From Candidatus Segetimicrobium genomatis (lineage in GTDB: Bacteria; Sysuimicrobiota; Sysuimicrobiia; Sysuimicrobiales; Segetimicrobiaceae), in NCBI GenBank assembly GCA_005882445.1, contig VBAN01000242.1, positions 1-5,081 on the forward strand: DNA of 5,081 nucleotides, read 5' to 3'. Positions 1 through 4,820 of this stretch are shown one piece after another. Position 1 is the first letter of the stretch; every line of letters begins with the position of its first letter. A program made the position numbers and the translations under genes. The notes under the pieces are model-generated. The model saw only the letters and a list, made by a program, of their open reading frames with translations, searched no databases and had not been told where the DNA came from.

Positions 1-1
1 C

Positions 2-550
2 GCCGGGCCCGGGAGGCTCATCTTCGGGGCCAACGCCGGAGGTCTCGGGAGCCGGATCGACGATCTGGTCCAGCGATGCAAAGCGGCGGGCATCCCCGCC
101 GACCTCCAGCCTGACATCAAGGTCGTGCTGTGGGCCAAGTACCTCTTCATCTGCGGGTTCAGCGGCGTCACGGCCCTCACGCGGCTGACCATCGGGCCGA
201 TCCTGGGCTGCGAGGAAACCGTCGCGCTGTACCGGGGGACGATGACAGAGGTCGAGGCGGTGGCCCGCGCCTACGGGGTCGCCCTGCCGGCCGGGATCGT
301 GGACCAGGCGCTCAAACAGAGCGGGATCCTGGAAGCGTGGGCGAAAGGGTCGCTCGCCCACGATCTGGCATCCGGCCGGCGCCTGGAACTGGAGACCCTG
401 AACGGGACCGTCGTGCGCCTCGGCCGCGCCCGCGGCGTGCCCACACCATTCAACTTCGCGATCTACGCGGCGCTGAAGCCGTTCGTGAACGGTCCGCCGC
501 CCGCCCCGAAGCCGAACGTGAACGGCCCGGCCCCGGGGCCGAAACCGTAG
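2..550 (+). CDS. 2-dehydropantoate 2-reductase family protein, C-terminal part (5' truncated)
   Basis: The frame is open from the left edge and ends at TAG 548-550, giving about 182 residues of the C-terminal helical domain of the ApbA/PanE family. Members with true PanE activity reduce 2-dehydropantoate to pantoate with NADPH in the cytosol (pantothenate/CoA synthesis). The N-terminal Rossmann domain lies outside the window. Family marks seen are the helix starting LWAKYLF (from 128) that carries the conserved Lys, the TALTR turn, and the late block KGSLAHDL..GRRLELETLNG..VRLGR..GVPTP (about 347-450). After the Lys, the Asn typical of bona fide PanE (K+4) is Ile and the K+8 position is Ser, so the real substrate may be another 2-oxoacid. 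The protein ends in a Pro-rich tail made of two 11-residue units, which is unusual for the family. It is convergent with the DinB-like gene, 29 bp away. Confidence 0.88.
   Translation, partial: AGPGRLIFGANAGGLGSRIDDLVQRCKAAGIPADLQPDIKVVLWAKYLFICGFSGVTALTRLTIGPILGCEETVALYRGTMTEVEAVARAYGVALPAGIVDQALKQSGILEAWAKGSLAHDLASGRRLELETLNGTVVRLGRARGVPTPFNFAIYAALKPFVNGPPPAPKPNVNGPAPGPKP
485..550 (+). repeat. 33-bp tandem duplication encoding a Pro-rich C-terminal tail
   Basis: Two imperfect 33-bp copies lie head to tail at 485-517 and 518-550. They encode VNGPPPAPKPN and VNGPAPGPKP followed by the stop, so the stop codon occupies the position of the Asn codon in the first copy. The copies differ mostly at third positions. 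The tail lies beyond the end of the normal ketopantoate-reductase domain and is probably disordered. Confidence 0.75.
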
Positions 551-579
551 CGGCGGATGGGCTCTCGAGTCGGGGTACG

Positions 580-1059
580 CTAGTCCTCCCAGGCCCCCAG
601 GAGGCGCCTCAGCACGATCAACTGCCCCAGATGGTAGGCGTTGTGGTCGGCCACCAACAGCAGTTCGTGCAGGATGCTCGGCCCCTCCGGATCGCCCGGG
701 ACCCTGGCGAGCAGATCGGTCGACGCATCGGCGGCCATCCCCTCCAGCGTCCGGAGATCCGCCTGGAAGCCCCGTATGCTCTTGTCCCATGCCCCTCCTG
801 TCGACGGGGATGGCGCGGGCCAGTAGTCCTCAGGCCATTTGAGGGAAACGTACTTGGGGTTCCGGATGTACTCGAGGATGTCCCACTGGCAGATCCGCAT
901 GTGCTCGACCTGCTGCCAGGGAGTGTACGGCAGGCCGCGCGGCTTCTTCCCGCGCAGGGCCTCGGGCAGGTCCGCGAAGGCATTCTTGAACCCGACGTGC
1001 GCGTTCCCGCCTCGCAGCAGCCACCGTACTTCCTCACGCAGCGCCGCGTCGCCCGCCAT
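580..1059 (-). CDS. DinB/YfiT-like putative metal-dependent protein
   Basis: This 159-residue protein fits the DinB-like four-helix-bundle superfamily, whose usual length is 150-175. Known members are metal-dependent hydrolases or thiol-linked transferases, many of unknown substrate. The three expected metal-ligand histidines are visible: H53 in QVEHMR, and H139 and H143 in ADHNAYHLGQ. The segments WPEDYWP and a WDKS..GF..DL helix between them are typical of the subgroup. It looks cytosolic, with no signal peptide or membrane helix. The start is secure: ATG 1057-1059 has a consensus AGGAGG (1067-1072) 7 nt upstream. It lies 105 bp downstream of the AI-2E gene on the same strand and could be cotranscribed. 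Nothing in the window shows its substrate, and the name DinB does not imply an SOS role here. Confidence 0.87.
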   Translation of the reverse strand: MAGDAALREEVRWLLRGGNAHVGFKNAFADLPEALRGKKPRGLPYTPWQQVEHMRICQWDILEYIRNPKYVSLKWPEDYWPAPSPSTGGAWDKSIRGFQADLRTLEGMAADASTDLLARVPGDPEGPSILHELLLVADHNAYHLGQLIVLRRLLGAWED

Positions 1060-1066
1060 GGCCGAT

Positions 1067-1072
1067 CCTCCT
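1067..1072 (-). promoter_or_regulatory. Ribosome binding site of the DinB-like gene
   Basis: The minus strand reads AGGAGG here, 7 nt before ATG 1059. It fixes the start of the 159-residue protein. Confidence 0.75.
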
Positions 1073-1164
1073 CATCCGCCCCCGTCCCTTTGCCGGGGCG
1101 CTCGGGGGCTCAACGATCCCATTAGGTTCCCGCATATTCCTCTCCTCTTGCAAAGGCCGTTTCG

Positions 1165-2184
1165 TCATGTTGGATCGAGGGGCTCAGCGCCCACCACGCG
1201 CGGAGCGATTAAGTCTACCAGATCCCGCACGAACGCCGCCGCCGGCGGGGCCAGGAACATTCCGATCAACCCGAAGAGCGTATACCCGACCAGCAACGCA
1301 ATGAGAATGGTGGCCGCATGGAGTTGCAGGTGGTACCCGACGACCTGGGGGAGGATCACTTTCGATTCGATGATTTGCAGAACCACAAAGAACAGGAGAG
1401 CGGCGACGGCTCCCTCAGCCGATTGCAGGAAGACGATCCCCACGATCGGGATGGCGCCGAGCACGGGGCCGATGATCGGCACGACGCGCGTGAGCCCGGC
1501 CACGATGCCCAGCAGAAGGGCCAAGCGTACCCCCAGCAGGGTCAGGCCCGCCCACACCACCACCCCTGAGATGGCCATGAGGATCAGCTGCCCCCGAACG
1601 TAGGCCGCGAAAATCCGATCAAGGCGGGCGGCCGCCCGGAGGATTGGGGGACGCACTACCGTCGGGAGAAAACCCACGAGTTCTTGTTTGAGGACCGGAA
1701 GATCAACGAGGAAATAGAACGCCAAGATGGGAATCAGCACCACCTCGACGAAATGGGAGAGCCACTCGGCGGTCGTCCGTACAACATGGAGAACCGCGCT
1801 GACGAGGAACGTGCCGGATTGGGTCATCGCGACGTCGACCGCCTGGCCGATGGCCGGAGGAAGCCCCGCCTCGAGCGAGGCTCTTCCCCGCGAAATGAAC
1901 GCGCTCAACTCGTCAAGATACCGTCCCATATTTACGCCGAATCGGTGCGCCTGATCGCCCATGGGGGCTGCCGCGAAGTGCCAGGCGCTCATGACCGCGA
2001 CGATCACTATGAAGAAGACGAGCGTTGTCGCGCCGATCCGGGGCAGCACACGCCCGGCGACGCGCAAACGGGCAACATATTCCACCAGAGGCAGGAGCGC
2101 ATAGGCCAGCATCGCCGCGAGGCCACGACTCCATCGGCATTGCTCCTCCTTTCGTCGGCTGCCTCCGGCGGCGACGCCGGGCAA
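1165..2184 (-). CDS. AI-2E family transporter (PerM/YdiK-like), N-terminus uncertain
   Basis: The body is a clear AI-2E/PerM family (UPF0118) membrane protein. Relatives export small molecules or act as ion antiporters, and the substrate cannot be told here. In the 339-residue reading, hydrophobic segments lie near residues 22-38, 52-70, 145-162, 199-250, 257-273 and 289-318. The soluble loop between the second and third is present (about 75-140). Hallmarks are LGIVAGLTRVVPIIGP (225-240), followed by the GAIPIVG turn, and IIESKVILPQVVG (271-283) with LFGLIGMFLAPP (303-314). It ends at TGA 1165-1167. The frame's first start is TTG 2184, with a fair GAGGG at 2193-2197. The much stronger Shine-Dalgarno (2143-2152) serves ATG 2140 or 2134, which are out of frame. 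The usual first transmembrane helix before LAAMLAYALLPLVEY is missing in every frame. The 5' end is therefore either frameshifted, truncated or wrongly assembled. It lies about 50-100 bp downstream of tRNA-Ser on the same strand. Confidence 0.85.
   Translation of the reverse strand: MPGVAAGGSRRKEEQCRWSRGLAAMLAYALLPLVEYVARLRVAGRVLPRIGATTLVFFIVIVAVMSAWHFAAAPMGDQAHRFGVNMGRYLDELSAFISRGRASLEAGLPPAIGQAVDVAMTQSGTFLVSAVLHVVRTTAEWLSHFVEVVLIPILAFYFLVDLPVLKQELVGFLPTVVRPPILRAAARLDRIFAAYVRGQLILMAISGVVVWAGLTLLGVRLALLLGIVAGLTRVVPIIGPVLGAIPIVGIVFLQSAEGAVAALLFFVVLQIIESKVILPQVVGYHLQLHAATILIALLVGYTLFGLIGMFLAPPAAAFVRDLVDLIAPRVVGAEPLDPT
2143..2152 (-). promoter_or_regulatory. Strong ribosome binding site pointing to an out-of-frame ATG
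   Basis: The minus strand reads AAAGGAGGAG, the best Shine-Dalgarno in the window. ATG 2138-2140 follows the GGAGG core by 4 nt and ATG 2132-2134 by 10 nt. Both ATGs are in one frame (MPMESWPRG...), which differs from the AI-2E body. A one-base skip within about 30 nt would join them. Confidence 0.55.
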
Positions 2185-2236
2185 ACAGATCGCCCTCTGT
2201 CAGTCAGAAGAACGGAGAGGAGTCCCCAGGCGAGTT

Positions 2237-2328
2237 TGGCGGAGGGGGGGAGATTTGAACTCCCGATACCCTTGCGGGTATAGCGGTTTTCGAGACCGCC
2301 CGATTCAGCCAGGCTCTCGCACCCCTCC
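2237..2328 (-). tRNA. tRNA-Ser (anticodon CGA)
   Basis: The minus strand folds as a complete class II tRNA. The acceptor stem is GGAGGGG (2328-2322) with CCCCTCC (2247-2241), discriminator G at 2240 and an encoded CCA at 2239-2237. The D arm is CGA/TCG. The anticodon stem is GCGGT/ACCGC around loop CTCGAAA, giving anticodon CGA, which reads UCG. The long variable arm is TACCC-GCAA-GGGTA, and the T arm is GGGAG-TTCAAAT-CTCCC. The long variable arm together with the CGA anticodon identifies serine. It is not tRNA-Sec, which would carry UCA and a longer acceptor/T helix. Confidence 0.96.
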
Positions 2329-2344
2329 GCGCAGGCCAACCCCT

Positions 2345-2350
2345 ATTCTA
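2345..2350 (-). promoter_or_regulatory. Candidate -10 box for tRNA-Ser
   Basis: The minus strand reads TAGAAT (one mismatch to TATAAT) in a locally A/T-rich patch, 16 nt before the mature 5' end of the tRNA. Transcription would start about 2337. I see no convincing -35 box at 16-18 nt spacing, so this is tentative. Confidence 0.35.
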
Positions 2351-2416
2351 CTATTACTCCTGGAAGACGCGGAACCGTCCTTCGCGACCTGGAAGGTTTG
2401 CCGGTCCCGGGGGGTA

Positions 2417-3121
2417 TCAGCGCCGCGCGGACCGGTGCGCGGCGGCCGCCGCCGCGAAGCCGGCGATGAGCGGGTGCGGGTCGTCGGCGGTCGAGCGGGC
2501 CTGCGGCACATACAGCGTGGCCAGGAAGAACGGGTGGGCGGGGAACTCGACGATCCGGACCTCCCCCTCGTCACCCACGCCGCTCGTGATCATCCCGCCT
2601 GCCTCGAGCCGCCTGCGGTACTCGGGATTGACGCCGTAATTGCAGTAGTACGGTTCGATCGCCTGCGGGGCGCCGTAGAGCGCGGCGGCGCGGGTGCCGG
2701 GCACAATCGTCACGTTCTGCTGCTGTCCAACAAGCGAGCAGGCCAGGGGCGAAATCACCAGACACGTCCCCCCGGGATTGGTCTCTGCGTGATCCGCGTC
2801 CTCGAGCCCGAGAACGTTGCGCGCGAACTCAACGATCGCGTGCTGAAAACCTCCTCAGGTGCCGACCAGCGGCACGCCGCGCTCGCGGGCGTAGCGGACC
2901 GCGCTCAACGCCCCTTCCATATTGCGGTAAGGGCTGCCGGGCGAGATCCAAAGTCCGTTATACGGCGCAAGGCGCTCCGCGGAACCGTGCTCGACATCGT
3001 CTGTCGCGACCCAGACGAACTCGACTCCGGCAATGTCCAGCGCCGTGTTCGTAAACCGGTGGGTGGCATTGCGCGGATCGAAGTCGCCGACGACCCCGAT
3101 GAGGGGACGGACCGCCGCCAT
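2417..3121 (-). CDS. CTP synthase C-terminal-region-related selenoprotein (class I glutamine-amidotransferase fold), UGA read as Sec89
   Basis: A single frame runs from ATG 3119-3121 to TGA 2417-2419, interrupted only by TGA 2855-2857 at codon 89, and gives 234 residues if that codon is read as selenocysteine. The first part aligns with the glutamine-amidotransferase domain of CTP synthase: LWISPGSPYRNMEG (58-70) matches the oxyanion-loop region, and AVRYARERGVPLVGT (74-88) leads to the nucleophile elbow. Position 89, normally Cys in G-x-C-x-G-x-Q, is the UGA, followed by GGFQH. The family continues unbroken through EFARNVLG, ISPLACSL, YYCNYGVNP, AHPFF (H196) and PHPLIAGFAAAA to the end. The usual catalytic Glu after His is Phe198, so glutamine hydrolysis is doubtful and the activity is unknown. 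From memory, NCBI names this family 'CTP synthase C-terminal region-related (seleno)protein', with Cys and Sec members. It is cytosolic, with no signal peptide. There is no Shine-Dalgarno, and the promoter abuts the ATG. The alternative is a nonsense mutation or sequencing error at a Cys codon. Confidence 0.85.
2819..2843 (-). promoter_or_regulatory. Candidate bacterial SECIS stem-loop
   Basis: Just after the UGA the RNA can form CGCGA (2840-2836) paired with UCGCG (2826-2822). The stem extends outward by two G-C pairs (2843-2842 with 2820-2819) across an A-C mismatch. The apical loop is UCGUUGAGU (2835-2827). If C2834 pairs with G2828, the loop is GUUGA and begins with G, as favoured in bacterial SECIS elements. 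The loop starts 19 nt after the UGA, within the range used by SelB-dependent elements. No folding energy was computed. Confidence 0.5.
2855..2857 (-). other. In-frame UGA, proposed selenocysteine codon (Sec89)
   Basis: The minus strand reads GGC ACC TGA GGA GGT, which is G-T-U-G-G. The codon stands at the nucleophilic Cys of the glutamine-amidotransferase elbow. Coding sequence with family motifs continues in the same frame for 145 more residues, which a random stop inside a dead gene need not show. Confidence 0.8.
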
Positions 3122-3127
3122 ACGGAG

Positions 3128-3136
3128 AGTATACCA
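3128..3136 (-). promoter_or_regulatory. Extended -10 promoter of the selenoprotein gene, probably leaderless
   Basis: The minus strand reads TGGTATACT: a TGn extension followed by TATACT, one mismatch to TATAAT. Six bases separate it from the ATG, so transcription should start at or within a base or two of A3121. That fits the absence of a Shine-Dalgarno. No good -35 is seen, as is common with extended -10 promoters. Confidence 0.5.
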
Positions 3137-3171
3137 GGGCGCTTCACGGGCGGCCCTTCACGGAGGCGCCC

Positions 3172-3192
3172 CCTCCCCGGGCCGAGGGGAGG
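3172..3192. repeat. Inverted repeat in the divergent intergenic region
   Basis: CCTCCCC (3172-3178) and GGGGAGG (3186-3192) are perfect complements around a 7-base loop. The repeat lies between the two divergent start sites, 51 bp from the selenoprotein ATG and 103 bp from the binding-protein ATG. It has no T run in either direction, so it is unlikely to be an intrinsic terminator. It could be an operator or a dispersed intergenic palindrome of the genome. The rest of 3122-3294 shows only the promoter at its left end and the ribosome binding site at its right end. Confidence 0.45.
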
Positions 3193-3280
3193 AGAGGGAT
3201 GGGGCGGCATAAAAGCGTACCACACCGGCGCGCTGGACACGCCGGGCGAGGTTTGCGCCTGCATCGTCCCGGCGCAAGAG

Positions 3281-3287
3281 GGGGGAG
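3281..3287 (+). promoter_or_regulatory. Ribosome binding site of the substrate-binding protein
   Basis: GGGGGAG ends 7 nt before ATG 3295. It selects this ATG over earlier in-frame codons, and the signal peptide begins directly after it. Confidence 0.6.
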
Positions 3288-3294
3288 CAAGACG

Positions 3295-4820
3295 ATGAGA
3301 CGCAGGCAGATCAGGCCGCCGCTGGCCGTCGCCCTCATGTGCGCGGCCGGCGTTGCGCTATCCGGGGTTCCACAGGGAGGGCTCGCCGCGGCGCCGACAT
3401 CGATCACGATCGCGGTGGGCATCGATGCCGATACGCTGGACCCAGAGGGACAGACCACCACCACGGTCGCCAACATGCAAGACTACATGTTCGACTCGCT
3501 GGTGTGGCCCGAGGACGAGCGCTCGGGCGTGCAGCCGGGGCAGCCCCAGTTCACGAAACTGACCCCGCAGCTCGCCACGTCGTGGACGGTGAGCGGGGAC
3601 GGGCTCACGTACACGTTCAAGCTCCGGCACGACGTCAAGTTCCAGGACGGGACCGACTTCAACGCCGAGGCGGTGAAGTTCAACTTCGAGCGCCAACTCG
3701 ATCCCGCCGTCCGCAACCCGAACCGCTACTACTTCGCCGATATCGACCTGAGCCGGATCGAGTCCCCGGATCCTTACACGGTCGTCCTCCACCTCAAGCA
3801 GCCCAGCCCGACGCGCCCCCACCGCCTGGGCTCGGGTGTGGCCCATATGCTGTCGCCGGCGGCCGTGAAGAAGATCGGCAACGACAAAATCCCGCTCGGG
3901 CCCATCGACGCCGGCAGCGGTCCGTACCGGTTCAAAGAGTGGGTGCACGGGGACCACATCACCGTGGTCAAGAACCCCAACTGGACATCCAGATGGCCTT
4001 CGAGCCGCCGGCCCCCGACGTGCCCGCCCTGCGAAAGGACCCGGGCCTCAAGGTGGTCCAGGGGGCGAGCGACCGGGACATCTTCATCGGCTTCAACAAC
4101 CAGTGGGGACCGTTCAAGGACGTGAAGGTCCGCCAGGCGCTCAACGACGCGGTCAACAAGAAGGCGATCATCCAGAGCATCCTGTTCGGCCTCGGGACGG
4201 TCCTCGAAAGCCCGACCACCCCATTCCTGTTCGGCTATACGAAGATCCAGCCCGGCGGGTGGCCGTTCAACCCGGTCAAGGCCAAGGCGCTCCTCGCCGA
4301 GGCGGGCTTGCCCAACGGGTTTTCGGTGAACTTCTTCAGCCCGACCGGCCGGTACATCCAGGACTACCAGGTCGCCCAAGGCGTCGCCGCGCAGCTGGCA
4401 AACATCGGGATTCGGGCGACGATCTCGACCACCGACTGGCCCACCTACGTCCAGACGCTGGTCACCCCGCTCCAGCGGACCCCGCTGCAGATGTTCGTCC
4501 TGGGGTGGGCCACGCAGTACCTCGACGCCGACGGCCAGCTCTTCGGCCAGTTCTATTCCGGGCAGTGGCCGCCGAAAGGCCTGATGTCGTCGTTTTACAA
4601 AGACCCGAAGGTGGATGAACTGCTCCTGGCCGGCCAGACGACCCCGGACCCCAAGAAGCGGCTGGCAATCTACAAGGAGGCGCAGGAGCTGATCTGGAAC
4701 GACGCGCCGTGGATCTTCCTGTGGAGCCAGGATTTCTACATGGTGACGAGCAGCCACCTGGAGGGCGTGACGGTCACACCCAACGAGAAGTGGGCCGCGC
4801 TGTACGCGACCTGGAAGTAG
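3295..4820 (+). pseudogene. ABC transporter substrate-binding protein, family 5 (peptide/dipeptide type), frameshifted by an internal deletion
   Basis: Two overlapping frames make one SBP_bac_5 protein. These are periplasmic or extracellular receptors that deliver peptides, opines, nickel or sugars to an ABC importer. The first frame (3295 to about 3984) starts with a Sec signal peptide: RRRQIR, a hydrophobic core at about residues 10-25, and a likely cleavage near the Ala run at 31-33, with no lipobox. It then shows IDADTLDP, TYTFKLRHDVKFQDGTDF-NAEAVKFNFER, LSPAAVKK and GSGPYRFKEW. The second frame (3981-4820) resumes at DIQMAFEPPAPDVPALRKDPG and continues with DVKVRQALNDAVNKKAI, AKALLAEAGLP, and RLAIYKEAQELIWNDAPWIFLW, ending at TAG 4818-4820. 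Between NPNW and DIQMAF the family normally has about 40 residues (YWG..KPYLD.., the arginine-rich strand and the loop before DI). These are absent, and the frame changes by -1 or +2. About 508 residues remain, which fits a 545-residue parent. The cause is a real deletion or an assembly misjoin. The ABC ATPase follows directly. Confidence 0.82.
3981..3985 (+). other. Deletion/frameshift junction in the substrate-binding protein
   Basis: The first frame reads K-N-P-N-W through TGG 3982-3984 and then loses family resemblance. The other frame picks it up from CTG 3981 as L-D-I-Q-M-A-F. The bases CTGG at the junction can be assigned to either side, as expected at a small-homology deletion. Confidence 0.7.

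Noticed and set aside
1077..1100. Inverted repeat CGCCCC/GGGGCG as a terminator after the AI-2E gene
   Set aside because: The loop is 12 bases, no T run follows on either strand, and it lies directly before the ribosome binding site of the next gene. It is probably chance in G/C runs.
130..1125. Long + strand ORF of 331 codons
   Set aside because: It is an Arg/Gly/Pro-rich shadow of the reductase frame and then of the antisense of the DinB-like gene. It lacks family motifs and has no ribosome binding site.
2237..2328. tRNA near the selenoprotein gene being tRNA-Sec (selC)
   Set aside because: The anticodon is CGA, not UCA, and the acceptor stem is 7 bp with a 5-bp T stem, as in an ordinary tRNA-Ser.
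2417..2758. Independent 113-residue gene starting at GTG 2758
   Set aside because: Its beginning is the middle of the amidotransferase-like domain, it has no ribosome binding site at that position, and it is in frame with the upstream half across the TGA.
2855..2857. TGA as a plain nonsense mutation making a pseudogene
   Set aside because: It cannot be excluded from sequence alone. It is less likely because the stop is at exactly the nucleophile position, is a TGA rather than TAG or TAA, and is followed by conserved coding sequence and a plausible SECIS.
3205..3216. GCATAAAAG as a -10 box for the substrate-binding protein gene
   Set aside because: Only a weak match to TATAAT and no -35 box at proper spacing, so no promoter is called.
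2255..3298. Long + strand ORF of 347 codons antisense to the selenoprotein gene
   Set aside because: It runs through the antisense of the tRNA and of a recognisable gene, has Arg-rich low-information composition, and exists only because stops are rare in G+C-rich DNA.
3774..4757. Minus-strand ORF of 327 codons opposite the substrate-binding protein
   Set aside because: It is a mirror of conserved coding sequence, with no motif and no start signal.
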